DNA of 64,000 bases from NCBI GenBank assembly GCA_018399075.1, contig CP073763.1, forward strand, positions 1,054,001 to 1,118,000, given 5' to 3'. The stretch comes from Simkaniaceae bacterium (GTDB lineage: Bacteria > Chlamydiota > Chlamydiia > Chlamydiales > Simkaniaceae). Of this stretch, positions 11,721 through 20,368 are shown piece by piece; the stretch's first letter is position 1, and the number at the start of each line of letters is the position of its first letter. The notes under the pieces are model-generated. The model did no database searches, was not told where the DNA came from, and saw only the letters and a program-made list of their open reading frames with translations. A program made the position numbers and the translations under genes.

Positions 11721-12184
11721 ATTTTTCTTCGAGTCTTTTTCTTCCATTTCATAAATCCAGGAATTTTATAAAGAGCAAGTAGAGCTAGAATAATCAAAGT
11801 TGTGCTGAATGCAAGGATATAAAGTCTATTGGCAACGGCGAGTCCGACTGATGCGGTTGCCCAAACGGTAGCAGCAGTCGTCAGCCCCCGAATTCGTCCC
11901 TTATCCCTGAGAATAACACCTGCACCTAAGAAACCGATACCACTGACGATTTGTGCGGCAACTCTTGAAGGATCGGCCGTTCCTGAGACAGTATTCATGA
12001 AACTTGGAGGAGCGATGTTCATAGAAATAAACCCAAAGAGGCAAGCTCCAACGGCGACAGCAGCATGAGTACGGATCCCAGCTAGACCCACATGCCTCTC
12101 TCTCTCAAGCCCAATAAGTGAGCCGAGAAATGCTGCGAGTAAGATATGTCCCGCAAGCCTTAATTCAATTTGATATTCTAACAT
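11702..12184 (-). CDS. MgtC/SapB-family membrane protein
   Basis: 160 residues from the ATG at 12184 (a TTG at 12223 would add 13 residues; rejected because family members begin near LRLAGHILLAAFLGS). The N-terminal MgtC region is clear: GSLIGLERERHVGLAGIRTHAAVAVGA is split over two membrane helices, followed by IVSGIGFLGAGVI and GLTTAATVWATASVGLAV, giving about four to five helices. MgtC proteins promote survival in macrophages and low magnesium, in some species by acting on F1Fo ATP synthase. The C-terminal ACT-like domain of long MgtC proteins is missing. Divergent from nusB. Confidence 0.9.
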   Translation of the reverse strand: MLEYQIELRLAGHILLAAFLGSLIGLERERHVGLAGIRTHAAVAVGACLFGFISMNIAPPSFMNTVSGTADPSRVAAQIVSGIGFLGAGVILRDKGRIRGLTTAATVWATASVGLAVANRLYILAFSTTLIILALLALYKIPGFMKWKKKTRRKIYDDDL

Positions 12185-12282
12185 AATTCTTTTTTTAGCC
12201 CTGAACGGAGGATTTGTAAACAAAAATCTTTTATTTATATCAATGGGAGATGAAAAATAATCTTTCTTATGAGTGAGGATTC

Positions 12283-12291
12283 TGCTATACT
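12283..12291 (+). promoter_or_regulatory. Extended -10 promoter directly before nusB
   Basis: TGCTATACT is a good extended -10 box. Its predicted start site (about 12297-12300) is at or next to the nusB ATG at 12301, which would give an almost leaderless mRNA; no Shine-Dalgarno sequence is visible before that ATG. Confidence 0.5.
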
Positions 12292-12300
12292 GGCTCCGTT

Positions 12301-12750
12301 ATGGCTATCTCTCAAAAAAAGTTTCGAGAAGTTGTTTTTCAGATGCTCTACAGTCGAGATCTGAATGAGCTTTCTGATGCAAAGGTTCTATCTTCAATGT
12401 TAGACCAATTTGTTGTGACCCGGAAGGTTCTTCATCAGGCATCAGCAAAGGTCGAAAAGATCTTTGGTGAGGTAGATGTCATCGATTCCTTGATTTCTAA
12501 ATTTTCAAAAGACTATGATTTTAAAAGGATCTCGCGAGTTGAGCGGAATATTTTGCGCTTAGGACTCTTTGAACTAAGGTTTGAAGGGGAGATCCCACCC
12601 AAGGTGGCAATTTCTGAGGCGATTAGACTGAGTCGAAAATTTGGAACACCTGAAGGAGGAGCGTTTGTAAACGCTATTTTAGATGCGATTTTTCAGTCAG
12701 AGGAAGCCCCATGTCTATCGAAACCCGTATTGAGTACTCCAAGTCCTTAA
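12301..12750 (+). CDS. nusB: Transcription antitermination factor NusB
   Basis: 149 residues. REVVFQMLYSRDLNE at the N-terminus, IDSLISKFSKDYDFKRISRVERNILRLG split across the middle, and PPKVAISEAIRLSRKFG near the C-terminus are the usual NusB signature segments. NusB binds boxA RNA with S10 in rRNA antitermination. The last 13 codons overlap murB. First gene of an overlapping set nusB-murB-PHP-folC; nusB next to murB is also the order I remember from Chlamydia trachomatis. Confidence 0.95.
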   Translation: MAISQKKFREVVFQMLYSRDLNELSDAKVLSSMLDQFVVTRKVLHQASAKVEKIFGEVDVIDSLISKFSKDYDFKRISRVERNILRLGLFELRFEGEIPPKVAISEAIRLSRKFGTPEGGAFVNAILDAIFQSEEAPCLSKPVLSTPSP

Positions 12751-13598
12751 AGGTTCTCTCTACCTTCGGGATTGGAGGGGATGCACGTCAATTTATCACG
12801 ATTCACACTATAGAAGAAATGGGGGAGATTCGAAAGTATGTCTCCAAAGAAAAGATCCCCTTTTGGGTGATTGGAAAAGGATCAAACTCTCTTTTTGATG
12901 ATCGAGGTTTTGATGGGCTTGTTATCCTTAACAAGATTGATTTTATCGAATTTGATAAGGGAAAACTCCATGTAGGAGCCGGGACCTCTTTTTCCCTTTT
13001 AGGGGCAAAAATGGCTCGCAAAGGGTGGGGTGGTCTCGAGTTTGCTTCAGGAATTCCCGGCTCAGTCGGAGGGGCGATTTATATGAATGCAGGGGCCAAT
13101 GGAATGGAAACGTGTGACCATTTATCTGCCGTTGGTTTTATCGACGAAGCGGGTAATTTCATCGAAAAGAAAAAAATGGATCTTGCATTCTCATACCGCA
13201 CCTCCTCGTTTCATGAAGGAGACAAGATGATTGTTTCTGGGAGATTTGAGCTTGAGAAAAGAGAGGAAGCCCGAGAAAAACAACTCAAGATTATAGAATA
13301 TCGAACAGCTACTCAGCCTTACGGTGAAAAATCGGCTGGCTGCATTTTTCGCAATCCTCAAGGAGGAAGTGCTGGAGCGCTGATTGAAGCTTGTGGGCTT
13401 AAAGGGAAAAAGATTGGAGGAGCTGAGGTATCCACTCTCCATGCCAATTTCATTGTTAATCGTGGAGATGCAACCGCTCAAGATGTCCTTGAGCTTGCAA
13501 CAGTGATTAGAGAAACGATTCGAGAGAAAACAGGGACAGAACTCGAAATGGAAGTGCATAAAATCCCTTTTAGATTAGGTGAACATGTACCGAGCTGA
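12711..13598 (+). CDS. murB: UDP-N-acetylenolpyruvoylglucosamine reductase
   Basis: 295 residues. The FAD-binding segment shows WVIGKGSNSLFDDRGFDG and ASGIPGSVGGAIYMNAGANG; the substrate domain shows SYRTSSF, the catalytic-serine segment SAGCIFRNP, and HANFIVNRGDA. This is a type IIa MurB (lacks the Tyr loop of E. coli type I). It reduces UDP-GlcNAc-enolpyruvate to UDP-MurNAc with NADPH in cytosolic peptidoglycan precursor synthesis. Translation is probably coupled to nusB (40-bp overlap). Together with ddl and the dap genes in this window it indicates a functional peptidoglycan pathway. Confidence 0.97.
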   Translation: MSIETRIEYSKSLKVLSTFGIGGDARQFITIHTIEEMGEIRKYVSKEKIPFWVIGKGSNSLFDDRGFDGLVILNKIDFIEFDKGKLHVGAGTSFSLLGAKMARKGWGGLEFASGIPGSVGGAIYMNAGANGMETCDHLSAVGFIDEAGNFIEKKKMDLAFSYRTSSFHEGDKMIVSGRFELEKREEAREKQLKIIEYRTATQPYGEKSAGCIFRNPQGGSAGALIEACGLKGKKIGGAEVSTLHANFIVNRGDATAQDVLELATVIRETIREKTGTELEMEVHKIPFRLGEHVPS

Positions 13599-14394
13599 TC
13601 TTCATTGCCATTCAACCTGTTCTGATGGAACATGCACTCCAGAAGAACTCCTCCATCTTGCCAAGGAAAAAGAATTAAGTGCTCTTTCAATTACCGACCA
13701 TGACACACTCGATGCTTATACCGATGAACTTTTTAAAATGAGTGAAGACATAGGGGTAAAACTTTATACAGGCGTTGAATTTTCAACGCGTCATAAAAAA
13801 TTCCCTGTTCATCTATTGGGATATGATATCAAAAAAACACCTGAAATTCTCGAGTTCTGCCAGAAGCATCAAACAAGAAGGCTTGACCGGAATAGAATGA
13901 TCCTCGAAAAGCTGAGACGCCTTTCCATTATCATTGAAGAAGAAGAGCTTGGTGATCCGAGTGCCCGAACGGTGGGGCGACCGCACATAGCAGAGCTTCT
14001 TCTAAAGAAGCATTATATCTCATCGATCCAAGAAGCTTTTGATCGCTATATTGGCGAAGGGAAACCCTGCTTTGTCCCCGGAGAAAGTTTTACACCTGAA
14101 GAGACGATTACAATCATCCATAATGCTGGTGGAAAAGCATTTATTGCTCATCCTCATCTAGTTAAAAAGAGTGAAGTTTTGAGAGATATGTACACCATGG
14201 ATTTTGATGGAATTGAATGTTACTATGGTCTTTTTCGCAATGGGCAAGAGAGGAAGTGGCTAAAGGTGGCAGAAGAAAAAGGGTGGCTTGTGAGTGGAGG
14301 TTCGGACTTTCACGGATCGATTAAGCCTTATATTCAGCTCGGCATATCATGGGTTGATGAAGATAGAGTAAGCGCAATCTTTGGAGAGAAATGA
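13585..14394 (+). CDS. PHP-domain phosphoesterase (RNase AM/TrpH type)
   Basis: 269 residues from the ATG at 13585, which has AGGTG just upstream; an in-frame GTG at 13579 is possible. DLHCHSTCSDGT and SITDHDTLDAY are the first two metal-binding motifs of the polymerase-histidinol phosphatase fold; GRPHIAELL and FIAHPHLV follow, and GSDFHG near residue 238 is the last. Family relatives remove 5' nucleotides or 3',5'-pAp-type phosphates (E. coli YciV/RNase AM). Overlaps murB by 14 bp and folC by 4 bp, so it is inside the same operon. Exact substrate unknown. Confidence 0.85.
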   Translation: MYRADLHCHSTCSDGTCTPEELLHLAKEKELSALSITDHDTLDAYTDELFKMSEDIGVKLYTGVEFSTRHKKFPVHLLGYDIKKTPEILEFCQKHQTRRLDRNRMILEKLRRLSIIIEEEELGDPSARTVGRPHIAELLLKKHYISSIQEAFDRYIGEGKPCFVPGESFTPEETITIIHNAGGKAFIAHPHLVKKSEVLRDMYTMDFDGIECYYGLFRNGQERKWLKVAEEKGWLVSGGSDFHGSIKPYIQLGISWVDEDRVSAIFGEK

Positions 14395-15506
14395 GCCGCT
14401 ATCAAGAATTGACAGACTATTTATTCTCATTGAATCGTTCCAAGCAGCTAAAGACAGACCTTTCAGTGCCAATGGAGGTTGCTGAAAAACTAGGTCACCC
14501 TGAAAAGAAGTTTCCCTCAGTGCATATTGCTGGAACAAATGGAAAGGGGACTGTGGCCTATAAAATGGCAAAGGTTATTGAAGAAAACGGCTATCGGGTT
14601 GGTCTTTTTACCTCACCCCATCTAGTGACCTATCGCGAGAGAATCCAAATCAATGGGAAAATGATCTCAGAAGAAGAGGTTGTTTCAGGTCTAGAAAAAA
14701 TCCTCCCTCATGTCAAGGATCCTAAATTCTTTGAGATCACAACATTATTAGCTTTTGACTATTTTGCAGAAAAAGAGGTTGATATCGCCATTATTGAAGC
14801 AGGACTTGGAGGGCGCCTTGATGCAACCAACATCATCACGCCTATCCTTTCTATTATTACTTCTGTGCAAATGGATCATTCTTCTATTTTAGGTGAAACT
14901 CTGGAAGAAATCGCACGAGAAAAAAGTGGAATCATAAAGCCAGGCGTACCTGTTGTCATTGGAGAAAGTGCTCAGTATGAGTCGATCATTAGTAAAGCAT
15001 GCCCTCTATACATTGTTGGCAATGATACCAAAAAAATTGCAAGAAAAGCGCTAAAACTCCTCCCTTTTACCATTGAGGAAACAGAAGGGATTACTAGGAA
15101 TCCTTCTTGCCGATATGAAAAGCATGGGGATGTAATCTTAGATGTGGCGCATAATCCTTCAGCCCTTATTCGCCTTTTTGAAAGGGTTAAAAAAGATTAT
15201 CCTGGTCGAAAAATTCATGTCCTTTTGGGAATAGCAAAAGATAAAGATCTGAAAGGAGCAATAGAAGTTATTGAAAAATATGCAAGTCAGATTGCCTTTT
15301 TGCCTGCAAATCACCCCCGCCTCTATAAATTTAAAGACTCCACCCCAGCTGAAGAGGCTCTTCAAGAGGCAAAAAAAGAGGGAGCGATTGCCGTAGTCAC
15401 AGGATCATTTTACATTATGAAAGAGATGCTGCTTCTTCTAGAAGCTCCTGGATCTCATGAGCGGAAGGGGTATAACCATCCTTTCGACCAATCTCAAAAG
15501 ACTTGA
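14391..15506 (+). CDS. folC: Bifunctional folylpolyglutamate/dihydrofolate synthase
   Basis: 371 residues, about 50 shorter than usual. HIAGTNGKGTVAY is the ATP-binding loop, GLFTSPHLVTYRERI and IEAGLGGRLDATN are diagnostic Mur-ligase/FolC segments, and DVAHNPSAL starts the C-terminal domain. The linker between the two domains (about 210-240) is short and the WPGR-type segment is reduced to NPSCRYE. It adds glutamate to folates in the cytosol. ATGA overlap with the PHP gene. The last about 30 codons overlap a convergent gene and probably do not belong to the fold. Confidence 0.9.
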   Translation: MSRYQELTDYLFSLNRSKQLKTDLSVPMEVAEKLGHPEKKFPSVHIAGTNGKGTVAYKMAKVIEENGYRVGLFTSPHLVTYRERIQINGKMISEEEVVSGLEKILPHVKDPKFFEITTLLAFDYFAEKEVDIAIIEAGLGGRLDATNIITPILSIITSVQMDHSSILGETLEEIAREKSGIIKPGVPVVIGESAQYESIISKACPLYIVGNDTKKIARKALKLLPFTIEETEGITRNPSCRYEKHGDVILDVAHNPSALIRLFERVKKDYPGRKIHVLLGIAKDKDLKGAIEVIEKYASQIAFLPANHPRLYKFKDSTPAEEALQEAKKEGAIAVVTGSFYIMKEMLLLLEAPGSHERKGYNHPFDQSQKT

Positions 15507-16194
15507 TCACGGCTTCCTGAATAAAAGTAGCAATTTCATTGGCAGAACTTTTTTCAGAAATAGGGGGAAGTTTAATTCCGCTTGGTAGTGTTTTAACCAT
15601 CTCTAAACCTTCACTGATCTTTCCTTGGTAAAAAAGTCCAGCTATATCTAAAAGCTCAAAGGCAAGTTCAGCTTCTTCCCAGTCAGCTGAGACTTCTGTT
15701 CCTTTTACGGTTGATTCTGGTAACACTTGCATCTCCTGATTAAAATGAGTATGAGAAGTGTTTACCACATCGGGTTTTTTTCCGGAAGAGAGCTCTGCAA
15801 GTGTAATTGAAGCTACGCGAAGAAGATTAGAGTCAACCTCCGATAGACTTCTGTTATTTTGCCAAATTTCTGCAATAGATTGGCGCAACACTTTTATATC
15901 TTTAGGATTTCTGACGCCGCTTTTTTTAAGGCTTTGTGTTTCATCAACAATGGCATCAATCATCATATTCGTATTGATTTTATGGAGACGGCCGCAAAGA
16001 CTTTGAAATTTTTCTCTAGCAGCGGGTGAAAGAGTTTTGACATTGATTAAGTTGACAGTGTCTATCGTTTGAGAAAGTTCATCTCTTGGATGGACTTCGT
16101 GGCTGCAGATTTTTTCATGGAGAGCTTCTACTTGAGCTTCCTGAAAAAACAGACTAGCATCGACAACTTTAGAATCAACTTTTTGCACCGTCAT
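15415..16194 (-). CDS. Unrecognised 259-residue soluble protein
   Basis: No family recognised. It is hydrophilic, predicted largely helical, without signal peptide or membrane segment, and rich in Glu, Ser and Lys. AGGT 9 nt before the ATG supports the start, and the 154-bp upstream gap (16195-16348) is AT-rich with TATACT-like hexamers on this strand. It overlaps the folC 3' end by 92 bp, an unusually deep convergent overlap, but both reading frames look coding outside the overlap. The isolated position, helical content and lack of homologues known to me fit a lineage-specific, possibly secreted protein (inference). Confidence 0.65.
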   Translation of the reverse strand: MTVQKVDSKVVDASLFFQEAQVEALHEKICSHEVHPRDELSQTIDTVNLINVKTLSPAAREKFQSLCGRLHKINTNMMIDAIVDETQSLKKSGVRNPKDIKVLRQSIAEIWQNNRSLSEVDSNLLRVASITLAELSSGKKPDVVNTSHTHFNQEMQVLPESTVKGTEVSADWEEAELAFELLDIAGLFYQGKISEGLEMVKTLPSGIKLPPISEKSSANEIATFIQEAVIKSFEIGRKDGYTPSAHEIQELLEEAASLS

Positions 16195-16348
16195 AAACTT
16201 TTACCTATCTTCTTTAGGAATGTTTATTACCAATATAGTAATATCCCTCATATTATTCATTATACTATAAAATGAGTTCATAAACAATTGATAAACATTT
16301 CTTTTCGATATATCAATTTGTTGAAATTAGCAAAGTTTAAAATAATTA

Positions 16349-16879
16349 TTAATATATTTTCCTGATGAGAAGCAATGAGGGGGCTTTTGAGCGATTAAGG
16401 ACTTGGTGGTGGGAGACCTGAAAATTCTTTGGAGAAAAGTGAGCAACATGGCTCAAAATGGCCTCTTTTTCCCTAGCACCTTCAGAATGGCCAGGATAGA
16501 GGGTCATGCTGATCAAGCCCCCACTAGAGAGGAGATTTAGCCCATTTTCAAGGCTTTTAAGGGTTGTCTCCGCCTGGGTGGTGAGTGATTTATTGCCTCC
16601 TGGAAGGTAGCCTAGATTATAGACGATCAGATTCACAGAGGTTTCAACACCCAAAAAGATAGAGTGACATCCTAAATGGTAAGAAATATTTTCTCGAACA
16701 CCAAGCCGTTTTTTTGTTTCTTCAAGGGCTTTTTCTTGAATATCGAAGACGTAGAGGTGGGAGAGATTAAGTGTTGATAAGATAAGGGTGTCATGTCCAT
16801 TCCCGCAAGTCGCATCGATCGCTCGATTGCCCGGTCTTAGATGCTTTTTCCACTCTTCGTGTGCAAATGTTAGAAACAT
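16349..16879 (-). CDS. MnmM/YtqB-like tRNA or rRNA methyltransferase
   Basis: 176 residues, PF06962 type. DATCGNGHDTLIL near residues 22-34 is the SAM-binding motif, YVFDIQEKAL the acidic ribose contact, and YNLGYLPGGNK the catalytic NLGYLPGG motif typical of YtqB; LYPGHSEGAREKEAI follows. Bacillus YtqB (MnmM) methylates the wobble uridine of tRNA to finish mnm5s2U; assignment here is by family. Start is just 36 bp from the divergent nadB. No second domain. Confidence 0.85.
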   Translation of the reverse strand: MFLTFAHEEWKKHLRPGNRAIDATCGNGHDTLILSTLNLSHLYVFDIQEKALEETKKRLGVRENISYHLGCHSIFLGVETSVNLIVYNLGYLPGGNKSLTTQAETTLKSLENGLNLLSSGGLISMTLYPGHSEGAREKEAILSHVAHFSPKNFQVSHHQVLNRSKAPSLLLIRKIY

Positions 16880-16915
16880 TGAACCTTTTTTAAAAACACG
16901 TTATCTTTAACGGTT

Positions 16916-18439
16916 ATGGTATCAGAGACAGATGTTTTAATCATAGGTTCGGGAATTGCAGGAATGGTTGCTGCCCTTCAACTTGCTGAAAGGGGGGTAG
17001 AAGTCACATTGATTTGTTCAGGAAAAAATCCAACCTGTTCAAACTCCTATCGAGCTCAAGGGGGGATTGGATTTAAAGGGAATAATGAGGGAGCCGGACT
17101 CTTTAAAGACGATATTCTTAAAGCAGGTGCAGGGCTATGTAATAAAAAAGCTGTCGATCAACTGGTTAATAGAGGGCCTTCCTGCGTTCAAGAGATTTTG
17201 ATTGATTTGATCGATGTTCCTTTTGAAAAGGCGCAAAGCAGAGAATGGAAATTGACTAAAGAAGGAGCTCACTCTGTTTCACGCATTTTGTTTCACGGTG
17301 ATCAGACAGGAAAAGCGATCATGGAGGCAACCTTTAAAAAAGTCTCAAATCACCCTAAGATTGACCTAAAGTTTCAACATAGTGCTATTGATTTAATCAC
17401 CCTTTCGCACCACTCCAAAGAAATCACCGATATTTACGAGCCTCCCACATGCGTAGGGGCCTATATTCTCGATCATGAATTAGAGAAAGTAAAAGCCTTC
17501 TTTGCAAAAGAAACAATCCTTGCAACTGGGGGGGTAGGGGAATGTTTTCTCCATACTACCAATGGAAAAGAGGCAAGAGGGGATGGAATTGCGATGGCCT
17601 ATCGGGCCGGTATTCGGATTATGAATATGGAGTATATTCAATTTCATCCGACAGCACTCTATACAGTTGGGGAACCCCGATTTCTCCTTTCAGAAGCTCT
17701 AAGGGGTGAAGGAGGGCAAATTCTTACCCATGATCATAGGCCATGTATTGATCCCTTAGCCCCGCGGGATGTAACGGCTCGTGCGATTTTCGAAGAAATG
17801 GTTAAAACAAATCGACCCCACCTTTGGCTTGATATGAGTCATCAATCCAGTGCTCATTTAGAAACCCGCTTTCCCACCATTTATAGACACTGCAAGGAAA
17901 GGGGTTGGAATTTAGGCAAAACCCCGATCCCTATTGTTCCCGCGGCTCATTATAGTTGTGGGGGAATCGCTGTTGATTTAGACGGAAGAACAACAATGCA
18001 AGGGCTCCGCGCTATTGGTGAGGTTGCTTGCTCAGGAGTTCATGGTGCTAATAGGCTGGCCTCAACCGCCCTTTTGGAAGGACTTGTCTGGGCAAAAACC
18101 TGCGCTGATTCGATTGAAATCAAAGAGAAAAAGTTTCCAGAAGTTGAGCCATGGCAGATGGGAAAAGAGGGGATAGATGGTGCTTTAATCCACCAAGATT
18201 GGATGACGATTAAACAGACAATGTGGAACTATGTTGGGCTCATGCGCAGCAGTCAGCGCCTTAAACGCGCCTATAAAATGCTCTCAGAACTTAAATGGGA
18301 GATCGATTCATTCTATGAAGGTGGAGCTTTAACTTCAGAGCTATTAGCACTTCGCAATGGATGTGAAACAGCTCTTTTAATCACACAAGGAGCCCTTCGT
18401 AACCCACGCTCCTTAGGATGTCATTTCAGGGTTGAATAG
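16916..18439 (+). CDS. nadB: L-aspartate oxidase
   Basis: 507 residues. The FAD Rossmann motif IIGSGIAGMVAAL is at 9-21, followed by SNSYRAQGGIGF, HPTAL, SEALRGEGGQ and the catalytic Arg segment (APRDVTARAI), then PAAHYSCGGI and GANRLASTALLEGLV. The short length and the PAAHYSCGG block favour NadB over the succinate dehydrogenase flavoprotein. It oxidises aspartate to iminoaspartate for NAD synthesis with NadA; neither nadA nor nadC is nearby. Classical Chlamydia lacks this enzyme and imports NAD, so the gene marks extra biosynthetic capacity. No strong ribosome site precedes the ATG. Confidence 0.88.
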   Translation: MVSETDVLIIGSGIAGMVAALQLAERGVEVTLICSGKNPTCSNSYRAQGGIGFKGNNEGAGLFKDDILKAGAGLCNKKAVDQLVNRGPSCVQEILIDLIDVPFEKAQSREWKLTKEGAHSVSRILFHGDQTGKAIMEATFKKVSNHPKIDLKFQHSAIDLITLSHHSKEITDIYEPPTCVGAYILDHELEKVKAFFAKETILATGGVGECFLHTTNGKEARGDGIAMAYRAGIRIMNMEYIQFHPTALYTVGEPRFLLSEALRGEGGQILTHDHRPCIDPLAPRDVTARAIFEEMVKTNRPHLWLDMSHQSSAHLETRFPTIYRHCKERGWNLGKTPIPIVPAAHYSCGGIAVDLDGRTTMQGLRAIGEVACSGVHGANRLASTALLEGLVWAKTCADSIEIKEKKFPEVEPWQMGKEGIDGALIHQDWMTIKQTMWNYVGLMRSSQRLKRAYKMLSELKWEIDSFYEGGALTSELLALRNGCETALLITQGALRNPRSLGCHFRVE

Positions 18440-18481
18440 AAAAGAACTTTTCGCTAAGCTGTTGTAAAATTAATTCCAAAT

Positions 18482-18555
18482 GGGGTATTAGCTCAGTTGG
18501 TTAGAGCGCCACGTTGACATCGTGGAGGTCAGCTGTTCGAGTCAGCTATATCCCA
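18482..18555 (+). tRNA. tRNA-Val (anticodon GAC)
   Basis: A complete cloverleaf folds: acceptor GGGGTAT/ATATCCC with one G-T pair, D-stem GCTC/GAGC, anticodon stem CCACG/CGTGG with loop TTGACAT (anticodon GAC), T-stem AGCTG/CAGCT with loop TTCGAGT, discriminator A. CCA is not encoded (AGG follows). Lies between nadB and the ThrRS-like gene, 11 bp from the latter's start. Confidence 0.95.
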
Positions 18556-18565
18556 AGGTTTATTC

Positions 18566-19837
18566 TTGAATAAGAGAGAAAAACTAGACCAGATCCGTCG
18601 CAGTGCAGCAGAGATTCTTGCATCTGCTGTTTCAGATCATGATTTCAAAACATTTGTGATTAAGGGAGGAGAAACCCCTTGGGGATTCTACTTCGATTTT
18701 ATTTTTATTAATCCTTTCTCAAAGGAAATGCTCCCTCTTATTGAAGAGAGAATGCGAAAAATAGCTGCTGATAACCATGAAATTAAAGTTCACGAAATGA
18801 TTCCGACAAATGCTGCAGAGTTTATGCGGCATAATCGACGCCCCTACCCCGCTCATTTTGTTGAAAACTGCCATGATCCGCTGGTTCAAGTGATTCAAAT
18901 TGGAAGCTTTGTTGATCACGTTCATGGAACCTTTTTAAAGAGGACAGGAGAATTAAAAGCCTTTAAGCTTTTGAAGCTAGAGCAACGCCCAGACTTATAC
19001 TTTAAAGGGGATAAAAAAGAGGTTTATCGGATCTCTGGAGTTGCCGATGAAAGTAAGGAGGCTCTGAAAGCCTTTCTGAAAGAAAACAAAGAGTGGATAG
19101 GTGTTGATCATTTAGAGATTGGGGAAAAGTTAGATTTATTCCAGGTTAATCTTGTAAGGGATGAAGATTATTTTGAAATGGCAAGAATTTTTTGGAAGAA
19201 AGAGGGAGAAGCTCTCCTCCATAAAATTTACTCTTATTGGAGAGAAGAACATATCAAGGATGGTTTTGAGCTAGTCGTGACGGATAGCGTTCAAATAACT
19301 AGAGCTCATAAAAAACTTTATCGTCTTTCTAAAAGGTCATGCGAAAAAGGACCTGTTCGATTTGCAGAGTTCCGTTTTCCCGTTCTCAACGGGGGGTTTT
19401 CTCCTATTTATGGTTTATTTGGATCAAAAGTATGTCATAAAGATCGCTCCCATATTTTTTGCCTAAAAAAAGACTTGATAAACTCCCTTAATTCCTCCTT
19501 GAAATTCTTAAACCAAATCCCTAAAATGCTAGGCTTAAAACATTCAATCGAAGTTTCTTGCCCTGATGAGTTTAAAGAGCTTTTTAAAGAGCTCCCAATA
19601 AAAACAAAAATTCACATAGGAAGAGAAGCCCGGATTGAATGGAAACTAAGTGACGATTTTGGTAGAAGTTGGAAAGGACCTTTTTTAACCGTTAGAAAAA
19701 AAGATGAAATTTTTACAATAAAAAGATCTCTTTTCTCTTCTGTTGAAAGGGTAATTGCCCTAATTTTGGAAGGCCATGAAAAAGATCTATCGCAAAAAAA
19801 AGAGTTATTGAGTAAAATGGCTCCTTGTGATGAATAG
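18566..19837 (+). CDS. Degenerate threonyl-tRNA synthetase paralogue (pseudo-enzyme)
   Basis: 423 residues against about 640 for ThrRS. The N-terminal part follows the ThrRS editing domain (GFYFDF, then TGELKAFKLLKLE and DKKEVYRISGVA) but the editing His pair is lost (RRSAAEIL instead of HSAAHLL). The rest follows the class II core: SHIF, FGRSWKGP and a motif-3-like SSVERVIALILEG. Motif 2 (FRNE), the zinc-binding Cys (NCPGH) and the motif-3 His are gone, and the TGS and anticodon-binding domains are absent. It lies exactly where many bacteria carry thrS, 11 bp before infC. TTG start with AAGG 7 nt upstream. Unlikely to charge tRNA; the frame is intact, so it may have a regulatory or RNA-binding role. 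Confidence 0.75.
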   Translation: MNKREKLDQIRRSAAEILASAVSDHDFKTFVIKGGETPWGFYFDFIFINPFSKEMLPLIEERMRKIAADNHEIKVHEMIPTNAAEFMRHNRRPYPAHFVENCHDPLVQVIQIGSFVDHVHGTFLKRTGELKAFKLLKLEQRPDLYFKGDKKEVYRISGVADESKEALKAFLKENKEWIGVDHLEIGEKLDLFQVNLVRDEDYFEMARIFWKKEGEALLHKIYSYWREEHIKDGFELVVTDSVQITRAHKKLYRLSKRSCEKGPVRFAEFRFPVLNGGFSPIYGLFGSKVCHKDRSHIFCLKKDLINSLNSSLKFLNQIPKMLGLKHSIEVSCPDEFKELFKELPIKTKIHIGREARIEWKLSDDFGRSWKGPFLTVRKKDEIFTIKRSLFSSVERVIALILEGHEKDLSQKKELLSKMAPCDE

Positions 19838-19848
19838 GATAATAGAAC

Positions 19849-20355
19849 TTGAGAATTAACAAAGAAATCCGCGCCCCGAAAATACGACTAATTGGGAAAG
19901 ATGGAAAACAAGTTGGGGTCGTTAGCAATGCTGAAGCCCAATCAATGGCACAAAAAGATAGTCTAGATCTGGTAGAAATATCGCCCAATGCGGAACCCCC
20001 AGTTTGTAAGATTATCGACTATGGCAAATTCCGCTACCAATTGACGAAGAAGGAGCGGGAAAGCAAAAAAGGACAACATCAGGCAAAGCTCAAAGAGATT
20101 AAGGTAAAACCGAATATTGATGAGCATGACCTGCAAGTAAAAATTAAAAGGGCCAGAGAATTTATTGACAAAGGGAATAAAGTTCGTGTGACTTGTATGT
20201 TCCGTGGTCGAGAAATGGCCCGCCCTGAACTCGGACAAAAAGTGGCACACCGGATCGCTGAAGAACTCAGTGATGTTGCACAAACCGAAACGCCACCTAA
20301 GCAAATGGGACGGAACTATAGTTTAGTCCTAGCTCCGATGGGAAAGAAGAAGTAA
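19849..20355 (+). CDS. infC: Translation initiation factor IF-3
   Basis: 168 residues. [35 protein letters not shown] (split) and [17 protein letters not shown] are the family signatures. The start appears to be TTG (an in-frame ATT follows two codons later); no ATG exists upstream in frame. IF-3 binds the 30S subunit and rejects non-standard starts, and infC itself commonly uses a rare start codon as feedback control, so the TTG is meaningful. Followed by rpmI and rplT at 13 and 16 bp: the standard infC-rpmI-rplT operon. Confidence 0.97.
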   Translation: MRINKEIRAPKIRLIGKDGKQVGVVSNAEAQSMAQKDSLDLVEISPNAEPPVCKIIDYGKFRYQLTKKERESKKGQHQAKLKEIKVKPNIDEHDLQVKIKRAREFIDKGNKVRVTCMFRGREMARPELGQKVAHRIAEELSDVAQTETPPKQMGRNYSLVLAPMGKKK

Positions 20356-20368
20356 CAGGAGATCGATA

